From NCBI GenBank assembly GCA_039583875.1, contig CM077164.1, positions 63,509,043-63,573,042 on the forward strand: 64,000 nt of DNA. Direction: 5' to 3'. Below, piece by piece: positions 23,401-35,400 of the stretch. Positions within the stretch are counted from its first letter, which is position 1. Each line of letters opens with the position of its first letter. Under the pieces are notes generated by a model. It searched no databases and was not told the origin of the DNA. It worked only from the letters and a program-made list of their open reading frames with translations. This DNA is from Platanthera guangdongensis. Its lineage: Eukaryota; Streptophyta; Magnoliopsida; Asparagales; Orchidaceae. A program made the position numbers and the translations under genes.

Positions 23401-26400
23401 AGGCAAGTTTTCATAATCTTCCAATTTCCAGTGCTTTCTGAGGAGCTCCTAGCCCAGCTTTTGGCTTTGGAGGGGAAGCTCTCAGAGATCTTCAGGGTGT
23501 GAGGTGGGACCTCCCTGTTGAGGCTTTGGGTCAGTCTTAGATCCTTTGAATATAGTCGAGGGTCGAGACTCGAGAGAAGTAGGTGTTGGCTGCACCCCTG
23601 TTTTGAACTCCCGTTGAGGTCATTTTTGGCTTCAACAGTTCTGGTGCGGTGAGCGTGGAAGGCAGCTGATACAAGAAAGCCTTGAGTTTTGTCCCATGGC
23701 TGGAGGTGAAGGTGAAGGGTCTGGTTCTGCAGGCTCCCCCACCCGGGGAGAGGAAGCGACGAGGAAGATGTTGGAGGACTTCAGGCGAGAAGTCCTGCAG
23801 ACCATCAGCTTGGCCTTCTCGGCCCGAAGCGAGTGGGCCACCCCTCAGGTTCCGATAGAGGAGGTCCCGCTCTTGGGCGAGAACGCCCCTGGACAGCGCC
23901 CGGGGAAGGAGGTCCCGGCGGAGGCTGGCGAGAGAGACGTGGCGGCGCGGGAGCTCTTCCCAGGCCAGCGCCCGGGCAAGGAGGCTTTGACAAATTTGGG
24001 TGAGTGGGAGGCGGCAGTGCGAGCACTCTTCCCTGGGCACGGTCTCGCGGATCGGGCCAGCCAGCCGAGGCCGCGGGACGTGCCCTCTCGCCAGGCAGGA
24101 GGCGAGAGCCCATTCAGCGAGCTCATCATCTCAGCTCCGGTACCGGAGGGGTTCCGGGAGCCTGACATGTCCTACTACTCAGGAAAGGATGACCCTGTAC
24201 AGCACGTGCAGTGGTTTGAAAATGTCGTTTCGATAAGGCAGATGACGAATGTCTTCAAGTGTCGGCTATTTGCCATCACGTTGAAGGAGAAGGCTCGGGA
24301 CTGGTTCCACCAGTTGCCAGCAAGGTCGATCTACTGTTTTGAAGATTTGCGAAAAAGTTTCCTGTTGAGGTTCTCAACATCGAAGAAACGGAAGGAGGCG
24401 GAGTGTCTGTTTGCGGTGAGGCAGAAGCCGGATGAGACACTGGGTCACTATGTCGACCGGTTTCAGGAAGAGATCCTCCTGGTCCAGGAGGTCCCAGGGT
24501 ACGCGCTGATGCTCGCCTTTACCCTGGGGCTGAGGCCGGGATTCTTCAGCATGGAGTTGAAGAGAGTGCCTCCCCTCTCCTTTGAGGAGCTCATGGAGAG
24601 GGCGGCAAAAGAGATAGACTTCGAGAGAGCAAATCCAGCGTTCGCCGGGAAGTTGGTCAGGCTGGCGGAGGATGATGTGAAGGAACCTGTAGCAGGAAGG
24701 CAGAAGGAGCCGAGGGAGCAGAGAGAAGAAAGGAGGAGGGAAGAGCCCCGAAGGCAGGGGCAGCAGCAGGGATGGGGGGCCCGGGAGCCGAACAACCGTT
24801 TGGGTTGGAGGCCCCAGGAGGGTCGCCCCCAGGGCCAAGGAGGAGGCTATCAGGGAAGAGATAACTTACGGGAACCCAGGAGGTTCGACCAACCGGCGTG
24901 GAGGCAGGAGCCAAGAGGTCGTGTCCCGCCGCCGCAAGAGGCCATGGAGGTGGGCAGAGGAAGAGGCGCGAGGAGAGGGATTCGAGGAGCTGGGAGGAGG
25001 AGGAGGAGAAGGAAGAAGGGGTAGGGTGGCGTTGCTCTTTTGTGACTTCCACCAGGAGGAGGGTCACGCAACGGCCACCTGCCCTGAGTTCTTGGAGATG
25101 AGGGAAGCAAGAGGAGCAGGGAGGCAGGATCCGCCGGTTAGGATCGTGGAAGTACAGCAGGGGGAGATGGAGGATAGGTGTGAAGATCGGGTAGACGTGG
25201 GAACCCGGGGAGGAATCGGGGTGATTCACGGAGGAGTGGGGATCGAGGCAACTCGTAAGGGGAGCCTGCAAACCATGTACCGAAGGGGGGTCGCCTCTAC
25301 CTCCCAGGCTCCCCCACCGGAAGAAAAGATCACCTTCTCATCAGCAGACATGCCGGACTATGAAGATCCGTTCTGTGACGCCCTGGTGATCCAGACGGCG
25401 GTGGAGAATTTCACGGTCTCGAGGATGCTGGTGGATAACGGGAGCTCGGTAAATATTATCTTCACAAAGGCCTTCGATGAGATGAGGGTTGAGGGGAAGA
25501 GGATCTTGGCTTCGGATGGACCGCTGTTCAGGTTCTCTGGAGAGAGGAAGGAAGTGGAAGGGGGAGTAGGGTTGCACGTGAAGTTGGAGGGCGTGTCATG
25601 GAACTGCAGGTTCGTGATCGTGGACGCCCCAAGCAGCTATAACGTCATCTTTGGGCGCCCCCTCATCAGCGCCTTTCGATGCGTGTCCTCCTCGTTTCAT
25701 CAATGCCTCAAGTTCAACAATGGAGGGGTGCAGGTCAGGGTCAGAGGGGACCCGAAGGTGGCAAGACAGTGCTACGTTACGGTAGTCAACACCATATCTT
25801 GGATGTCAGAGGCGGAGGAGTTGGAGAAGGAGATGGCGGCGCATGAAGAGGTTGTCGGAGAAGAGGAGGTGAGCCTAGGGGAGGCGAGAGAGGTAGCTGA
25901 AGAGGAAGTCAGAGGGGAGGAGATTGAGGGGCAGCAGGGAAGAGATGCGCAGGAGGTCCATAGGGACGAAGAGCAGGAGAGCCCGGAGGGGGCGATGGAG
26001 GTAGAAGAGCAAGGAGCTGAGAGAGAGGCCCAGATGGGCGTGGAAGTCGAACAGCAGCAGGAGGGGCCGGAGGAGGCGATGGAGATTGAGGAGCTAGTAG
26101 GAAGGGAGGAGTTGGAGCTGGAGGAAGAAGCAAGGGTCGGCTGGGAGCAGTCACGGCTGGAGCCGGCCGAGGAAGTGGTGGAGATGGAGGTCTTCACCAG
26201 CGCAGGGCAGGTGCAGAGGGTGCGGGTTAGTGGGGGCTTGAGTCCCGAGGCCCGGGAGCGAGTGCGGGCCTGCATTCAAAGCAACATAGACGTCTTCGCT
26301 TGTAGCGCGGCAGACATGTCGGGCATCGACGCGGATGTGGCCTGCCACCGCCTGAACCTGGACCCCCGCACTCGCCCCAAACGCCAAAAGATGAGAGTCA

Positions 26401-29400
26401 TCGCCACCAAGATGGAGGAGCCCATCCGCGAAGAGGTCAGGAAGCTCCTGGAGGCCGGCTTCATCTCAGAGATCCAGTATCCAGGCTGGATCTCCAATGT
26501 GGTAATGGTTAAAAAAGGGGTGGTAAATGGCGAATGTGTATCGATTTCTCTTTGTTAAATAAATCATGCCCTAAGGATTGTTACCCCTGCCTCGGATCGA
26601 CGCGCTGGTTGATTCAGCCGTCGGTTTTTCTATTATGAGTTTTTTGGATGCTTTTTCAGGTTATCACCAGATCCGGATGCACCCTCCCGATGTCAAGGAT
26701 GTTTCCTTCATCACGAGGGAGGGATGCTTCAGTTATAAAATGATGCCCTTTGGGTTGAAGAACGTCGGGGCTACATACCAACGCATGATGGATCGGGTCT
26801 TCCGAGATCAAAGGGGAAGAAACTTGGAGGTCTATGTTGACGACCTGATGATCAAGAGCAAGTGCGTGGATTCGCACCTGAAAGATCTAGAAGAGACGTT
26901 CGCCACCCTGCGGAGATACAAGATGAGGTTGAACCCCTTGAAGTGTGTCTTCGGGGCCAGCCGCGGGAAGTTCCTTGGGCATCTCTTGACTCCGGCAGGG
27001 GTGGAGCCAAACCCGGACAAGGTGAAGGCCATCCTGGATTTGGAATCGCCTCGCGATGCCAAGGAGGTCCAGCGCTTGACAGGCAAGCTGGCTGGGCTGA
27101 GCAGGTTCCTCTCCAGGTCAGGAGACAAGTGTTCTTCATTCTTCAAGGTGCTGCGAGGGAATCAAAGGTTTGAGTGGACCGCCGAGTGCGAAGAAGCCTT
27201 CCAAGGGCTGAAGAGACAGCTCTCTCAGGCTCCTCTGCTTCAGAGCCCAAAAGAAGGGGAGGACCTGATCTTGTACCTTGGAGTAGGAGCGGAGGCGGTG
27301 AGCTTCGTCCTAGTAAGGGAAGAAGGAAAGAAGCAACTGCCCATCTACTACGTCAGTCGGATATTGAAGAAGGCAGAGCTCCGCTACCCCATCCTCGAAA
27401 AATTAGCTTACGCTTTGGTCATCTCTGCAAGAAAACTTCGGTCATACTTTCAAGCACATTCGATTAGGGTGGTAACCGACCATCCTCTTCGCAAGATCTT
27501 TGAAGGAGTAGAGCACTTGGGAAGACTTGTCAAGTGGTCCATTGAACTAAGCGAGTTCGACATCTCTTTTGTTCTGAGACTCTCCATCAAGGCGCAAGCG
27601 GTGGCGGACTTTCTGGCAGATTATCTTGTTGAAGTCGGGGAGGGAGAGCAACAGCCACAGGAAGCTTGGAAGATGATGGTTGATGGGGCCTCGGGAAAAC
27701 AATCCCTCGGGGGAGGAGTGGTGCTGATAAGCCCCCAGGGAGTCGCGATAGAGCAGGCGGTGGCTTACCATTTTCCAGTGACCAACAACCAAGCAGAGTA
27801 TGAGGTCGTGATCGCCGGCCTTCGCTTGGCAAAGGAGCTTGAGATTCAGGATGTGGAGGCCTTCACCGACTCAATGGTAGTAGCGTCGCAGATCCGGGGA
27901 GAGTTTGAAGCTCGGGAACCTACCCTCATAAAATACCTCTCCAAAGGGTTATCATCGGTGGGTTCTGGTAATTCTCAATCCAGCATGTCCCCAGGGAGGA
28001 GAGCACGGCCGCCGATCGATTGGCAAAGTTTGGGCCTCGGGGAGGAGGGACCCTGACTGAACTTTTTCGGCCAGCCATTGAGGAAGGGGAGTTGATGGAG
28101 GTAGGTCGGAGATCCTCGTGGGTGGACCCGTTGGCAACCTTCCTGACCACAGGCAAGCTGACAGAGGAGGTTAAAGATGCAAAGAGCTTCAGGCGCAAGG
28201 CCGCCCACTACCTGATGATAGAAGGGGGGTTGCATCGTAAGATGTTGTCGGGGCTCCTAGCTAGATGTGTGACCGAAGAAGAGATCCCAAGGATCTTGGG
28301 AGAGGTGCACTGGGCGAGTGCGGCAGTCATTCTGGAGGTAGGATGTTGGAGGCAAGGGTGGTCAGACAGGGATACTTCTGGCCCACCCTAAGGAAGGATA
28401 CCGCGGAGTTTGCAAGGAGATGTCAAAAGTGTCAGCTCTGCGCCCCCCTCCAGCTCTTGGCAGCTCAAAGACTCCGAAGCATCACGACACCGTGGTCGTT
28501 CGCTGTCTGGGGAATGGATTTAGTCGGGGCTTTTCCTCCGGCTAGTGGGCAGAGGAGGTTCCTCTTGATCATGCTCGATTATTTCTCAAAGTGGCTGGAG
28601 GTTAAGGCCTTGCCCAAGGTCACCTCGCAAGTCATAAGAAACTTCATCTGGGGGAGATCATATGCAGACACGGGTTGCCTCAAGCGATAGTGACAGATAA
28701 CGGCCCCCAGTTTGTCAGTGAAGAGTTCATCAGCTTCTGCGCCCAACTGGGAATAGACCTCAGATTTGCCTCTGTCCACCACCCCCGGAGCAACGGCCAG
28801 GTGGAAGCGGCAAACAAAATTATTGTAAACCTACTAAAGAAAAAGGTGGAGAGCTTGAAGGGAAATTGGGTGGAGCAGCTCCCCTCGGTCCTGTGGGCCT
28901 TGCGAACGACCCCGAACACGGCCACCGGCGAGACCCCCTTCAAGCTTTCTCACGGGTGTGAGGCGGTCCTACCAGTGGAGTTCGAGGTTCGATCCTCGCG
29001 GGTCACAGCCGCGGGCGAAGGAGATGAGACGTGGAGATTGGAGAATGAGGAGGGGTTACGCCTCTCGCTAGACATGGTGGAAGAGCTGTGGGACGTGGCA
29101 GCCATCAGGCAAAAAGAGATCAAGCGGCGGATGGCCAAGTATTTTAATAAGCATGTCAGGGTCAAACAATTTGCCGAAGGAGATCTGGTGCTGAGAAAGG
29201 TTGACGCGGCAGGAAGGTCGGCTCCCGTGGGCAAGCTCAACCCGAACTGGGAAGGACCGTACATAGTGAAGGAAGTCCTTGGAACAGGAGGTTACTACCT
29301 CCAGGACGTGGAGGGGAGGGCCTTAAGCCACACCTGGAGCGGCGATGACCTGAAACGCTTCTGCCCATGAAATAGGAAGGATGTAATTGTGTATCCGAAA

Positions 29401-32400
29401 CTAAACTTATTATACTGCATCAGTTGTCTTGATTTTCCCTTGCCTATTGTGAAATTTTTATAATATGACGTAATTATGTGTTTTGTAATATCCCGAGCTC
29501 GGCTCGGCCCCAGATAGACCCGCTGTGCAGGCTCTCATCTAGCTGGCAGGTCCGAAGGCTCGCCTGTGGGGGATAGGTTTGGTTTGAGAACTTCATCGGC
29601 ACCCCGAGCTCGGCTCGGCCCCAGGTAGACCCGCTGCGCAGGCTCTCATCTAGCTGGCAGGTCCGAAGGCTCGCCTGTGGGGGATAGGTTTGGTTTGAGA
29701 ACTTCACCGGCACCCCGAGCTCGGCTCGGCCCCAGGTAGACCCGCTGCGCAGGCTCTCATCTAGCTGGCAGGTCCGAAGGCTCGCATGTGGGGGATAGGT
29801 TTGGTTTGAGAACTTTATCGGCACCCTGAGCTCGGCTCGGCCCCAGGTAGACCCGCTGCGCAGGCTCTCATTTAGCTGGCAGGTCTGAAGGCTCGCCTGT
29901 GGGGGATAGGTTTGGTTTGAGAACTTCACCGGCACCCCGAGCTCGGCTCGGCCCCAAGTAGACCCGCTGCGCAGGCTCTCATCTAGCTGGCAGGTCTGAA
30001 GGCTCGCCTGTGGGGGATAGGTTTGGTTTGAGAACTTCACCGGCACCCCGAGCTCGGCTCGGCCCCAGGTAGACCCGCGGCGCAGGCTCTCATCTAGCTG
30101 GCAGGTCTGAAGGCTCGCATGTGGGGGATAGGTTTGGTTTGAGAACTTCACCGGCACCCCGAGCTCGGCTCGGCCCCAGGTAGACCCGTTGTGCAGGCTC
30201 TCATCTAGCTGGCAGGTCCGAAGGCTCGCCTGTGGGGGATAGGTTTGGTTTGAGAACTTCATCGGCACCCCGAGCTCGGCTCGGCCCCAGGTAGACCCGC
30301 TGCGCAGGCTCTCATCTAGTTGGCAGGTCCGAAGGCTCGCCTGTGAGGGATAGGTTTGGTTTGAGAACTTCATCGGCACCCCGAGCTCGGCTCGGCCCCA
30401 GGTAGACCCGCTGCGCAGGATCTCATCTAGCTGGCAGGTCCGAAGGCTCGCCTGTGGGGGATAGGTTTGGTTTGAGAACTTCATCGGCACCCCGAGCTCG
30501 GCTCGGCCCCAGGTAGACCCGCTGCGCAGGCTCTCATCTAGCTGGCAGGTCCGAAGGCTCGCCTGTGGGGGATAGGTTTGGTTTGAGAACTTCATCGGCA
30601 CCCCGAGCTCGGCTCGGCCCCAGGTAGACCCGCGGCGCAGGCTCTCATCTAGCTGGCAGGTCCAAAGGCTCGCCTGTGGGGGATAGGTTTGGTTTGAGAA
30701 CTTCATCGGCACCCCGAGCTCGGCTCGGCCCCAGGTAGACCCGATGCGCAGTCTCTCATCTAGCTGGCAGGTCCGAAGGCTCGCCAGTGGGGGATAGGTT
30801 TGGTTTGAGAACCTCATCGGCACCCCGAGCTCGGCTCGGCCCCAGGTAGACCCGCTGCGCAGATTCTCATCTAGCTGGCAGGCCCGAAGGCTCACCTGGG
30901 GGAGGGAAGTCTTTGATCCTAGGAGACGCTCCGACTCGGATGCTCTGAGCAAGGCAAGAAACGCACCCGGAACACGGAATGAAAAGAGGTAAAGAAGGCA
31001 GGAGAGGTCTCGGCCAGAATAGATCTCGGCAGGGAGGTCTCCGCCAAGGAGATCTCGCCGAAGGAAGTTCTCGGCGGGAAGGCTCCTGAAACTATTCTTG
31101 GTCAGACAGCGGGAAGTGCACGGCGAAAGCTTCAAACAGTTCCCGCAGGATAAAGAGGGACGGCCTCGTCTTAAAGGGCCCACGAGCAATGTTCCCGGCG
31201 GACGGTTTTCGGCAGAGCGCGGAAACGAAACGTCTAAGCCCTGAGCTCCTTCGACAGGTTCCCGCATATCCGTCACTAAGGGAGACTACCCTAGGGAGGC
31301 CAAGGGCCTCGACGGAAGCATGCTTAAGAAGCACTCAGCCACAACAATTATATCAAGCGCATTTGCAATAAAAATAAAATGTCATACATACAAAATATTT
31401 ACAATGTATAATTACAAGTTCAGAGCGTCTCGCTCTTTACAACGAAAAGAAAAGAAAAGAAAAGGGGGGCGCCTCAGGGTGACAAGCTGTACCCCTCCGA
31501 GCTCTCACTTGAGCCACCGCTGGAGCTTCGCCTGAGCTCCCCCCGATGTCTCGCTACCCGCAGCAGGGGATTTCGGGACATCCGAAGGCGGGGAATCAGG
31601 CGCGCCTGGGGGCTTCGGGACAGGCTCAAAGAGCCAGGGGACGAGCTGATGAGCGGTAATGGTCTTGCCTCTCCCGTCCAGGCAGCCTACATCCCGCAGC
31701 GTCTCCAGGGTCAGCTTGACTGTAGCTTGCGCGTTGGCCTGGAGGAGCTTGTCGATGTCATAGACGGAATAGTAGCGGCTCTTCAACCTTTCGTCCAGTG
31801 GAGGGGGCGCATTCGCCTCCAGGCGCAGGATCTGGTCCCTCAGCAGGACGTTCTCGTATCGCGCCTGGGCCAGCTCCGCGCGAAGCGCCACGGCCTGAGC
31901 GGAATCCTGTATAGCGAGAGGTTAGCATGAAAGGAAAAGAATGAAGTTGCAGTCTGCAGTCGCGAGAGCGAGCGCCGCGAAAGGTCTCGCTTACCTCTTC
32001 CGCCCGGCGCGAGGACAACAGTTGCGTGGCGTCTGCCAGCTCTTTCTTCAAGGCAGCCGCCTGGGCCACCGCCTCCTCCCTGGCCTTGAACATGTCCTGA
32101 AAGTTGCGGTCGATGGTGATATTCCGGCGAGCGCACATATGCGCAAGCTCGATCCCGCGCATCAAGGCTCGGGTGGAGTCATAGGCCAGGAGCCTGGTGG
32201 TCATCTTGTCATAGATGTTGGCGTTCTTCCGGCTGTAGAGGTCGTAGCCCAAGGAGAAGACCTCGCTGGTGACCTCATCTCGCTACGCCCAGCTGGGCAG
32301 AAGAGACGAGATTGAGACCCTGTTGGTGTCAGGGTCCCACTGAAGCAGCGGCTTGTTCTCCGCATCCAGGCACTTCGTGCCGAGGCCGAAATTACGGTGA

Positions 32401-35400
32401 CCCCGCGACACCTCTCCAGGCGGGGATTGAGCGGAGGTCTCGGCGGCGGCTCCCTCGCCATCTACTCCACCGGGGGCCGGGGGGTTCTCGGCAGGTGCCT
32501 CGGCGCCACCCCTGGTAACCGCGATCTCGCTGGCGGCCTGCAAGATCTCTTCAAAGGAGCGGCCTGCAGCGAGAGGTTGGGAGGGCGGCACCGCAACGGC
32601 TTTACCCTTCTCGGCAGCAGTTATCTTGGGCCTCTTGAGCGGTGGGGGCAGAGGGGCGCCGGGCTTTCGCTTCCCGGCGCCGGTCGAAGGAAGCGGGGCC
32701 GGCTCATCCCGGCAAGCTTGCGCCGCGGCCTTTGCGAGAGCCAGCGGGTCTCTCACAGATTGGCTCTCGGCAGCATGAGCCTCGTTGAAGGGTTGGTGCA
32801 GTGGGATCTCGCGCTCTCCTGCGGAAGCGACAACACTCAGTTCTAATCTTAAAAAGAAGGGGAATAGCAAGACAAAGGCGAGACCGTACCTTCGCCCGGA
32901 GGCACGGGGAGGAGTGAATCGACGCCCCGCCGGAGGAATTGGACGTCGAAATCCTTGGTTCCGAAGAACTCAAGGAGGGCGCTCTCGCGCGAGCCCAAGG
33001 AGGGCGGCTTGTAAGCGGCGTCCTCGTATTGAATGGGCGCGAGAGGCACGTTCCCGAAATCGCCGGAAACGAAGACGAACTTCTCGCCCCAGTGGTGGTG
33101 CTTGTTGGCGAGACCGGTGGTCTTGAGCAGCTGCCCTGAAAAGAAGACCACCCCTCCCTTAGCGCGGAAGGTGAACAGCTTCCGGAAGATAGGGAGGCTG
33201 AACTCAATCCTCTCGGATCGCATATAGCAGATGAAGGCCACCAGGATCGCGACCGAGTTTGGATTCAACTGCGCGGGAACCACTCCATAGTACCGGAGGG
33301 CCTGGCGCATCTCGGGCCAGAGGGGGAGGCGGAAGCCCACCTCAAAGTGCTCAAGGGGGATGGCGAGCTCCCCCTCCCCCGCACTGTTTACCTTGTCATG
33401 GTTGCCGGGGTTTCGCGCGGTGAAGCCGGCGGGAACGTAACGAGTCTGGGTCAGTTGGAACTCCTCCATGGTCAGGCTGCAAGAGGGGAACAGATGCTTC
33501 TGGAAGGCTTCCGCGCAATTCGAACGTCTCTCGCTTCCGCCCGGCATCGTGCTTGAGAGGTTGGGGGCGAGGTCTTCAGAAGAGAGGCGAGAGCGAGAAC
33601 TGAGCGAGAACAGGAGTAAGCGGAAGCAAGTGGGAGCTTTCGGCAAACCGCGAGAGCAACAAGAGAAAAGGCACGGGATTCGTATCGGAGAAATAAATAT
33701 GGTAGGTAGACTCCCTATTTATAGAAAACCTTGATCATCATGACTATTCCTAAAAAGGCAGCGGGGGTACAGCCGTCACGCCCTAAGTCGGCGGCGCCTC
33801 GGTTTCCCGCCCAAGATTGACAGCGACTGACAAATCTGATTAGCGCAAACGTTTTGAGATGACGCGCGACAAGTCAAACGAGCGGAAACAGGGTTACTCT
33901 CGCCGAGCGAGAGCTGAATAAAAAATGATAATGATAATAAAGACAGTCAGGAGTTACTCTCGTCGAGCGAGAGCTGAATAAAAGGTAATGGTAATAATAG
34001 CAGAGTTATTAGTTACAGACTGATGAAAATAAATATGGGTACATTGGGGAAGGGGAAGGTCGGGGGCAAGAAAGGGCGAGATCTCGCGAATCAGTAGGGT
34101 TCCCACCGTCATCGTCCTCGTTCCCGTTGCATAGTCCTCGGTGGCGCCTGCGGGTTGAAGTAGAACGACAAGACGGTGCATCCTAGGTTGATCCAGCGAG
34201 ACAGGCCTCGGATCCGCGCGATGCACCTTTCGGGAGAGGACCCGGCGGTAGGCCGACCTGGCCGATCCGTCTCGCCGATGAAGTAGTCTCGCTCCAGAGC
34301 CTCCAGCCTCTTCTCCACCGATTGGTGGAACTCTCGTCGCGGAGTCATGGGCCTGCTCCCGCCGGATAAGCTTCGACAGGACGGCGGCAACCTTCTTCCC
34401 CCGCCTTTTAGCGCTCCCGGCACTGGTCAAGATTTTCTCCATCTCGTCAGATGAAGGGAAGGGGGAGCTCTTGTCGTCCTCCCCCTCTTTGTCTTCGTCG
34501 TCTTCTTCATCTTCTTCATCCTCTGCGTCAGCTCCCGACCGCGAGCCCGGATCCCCTGGCAAAAGAATTCCAGTCATGGCGAGAGCTAAGCGACAATTGT
34601 GATAAGCATACCGCATACCTGCAGTATGGCGAGAACCACCGGCCGACGGCAGGCGAGAAGGCCCAGCCCCCCCCCCCCCCCCCCTCAGTTCCAAAGAGTA
34701 GCTGGATCGGCTTCCCTTTTCCCGGGGGGAAGATTTTGCGAGTGGTGATCCCGGCTTGGCCAGAAGCAGGGGGGGAGGTCTCCTCTCCCGCGGGATTGCT
34801 GGCATCCTGTGGAGCTGCAGAAGATTCGACAGTCATTCCTCCCGCCGGTAGGGAGGAATCAACCGCAAGGGCAGGCCGATTAGCGACCCTTACTTCGTTC
34901 TCCCGGGTAGCGAGACCCGGCTGGGCGGAAGCTGGTGCTGCGGGAAGACAATTCAGCATTCTGAGACTGAGTTAAGAGCGAGAGTGGAAAAGATACCTGC
35001 AGTTCTCGAGGAGTCAGGCGGAGGAGCGACCTCCGAGACCCGCGGTTGGTCCTCAGGAGGACGAGATGATGGGTCCAAGGGCTCCCGCGGGGGCCTGACG
35101 TCGTCGGGGACCGTTTCCTGCGAGAAGTATCGCGTCAGCTACAAATCCTCCCGCGTAAGCAACTAGTGGTTTCAATGATTAGCGAGTCAGACATACCTTC
35201 TGCGGAGAAGGATCATCCGTGCGGCTTGGGGTCGGGGTAGGCGGACTCCTGTTCTCGTGAGACAGGTCTCACTGGACCACCTTCGCCTTCTTCTTTTTCT
35301 TTTTTGGCTGAGAAGGCTCAGCGGCTGACGACTTTCTCGCCAGACAGGGGGCAACCAAGGCGCAGTTAGCCTTGGCTCGCGCCTGTGCCGCATCGATACG

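Noticed and set aside
29492..30905. CRISPR array
   Set aside because: Units are 111-bp head-to-tail repeats with no unique spacers and no cas genes, in a plant genome.
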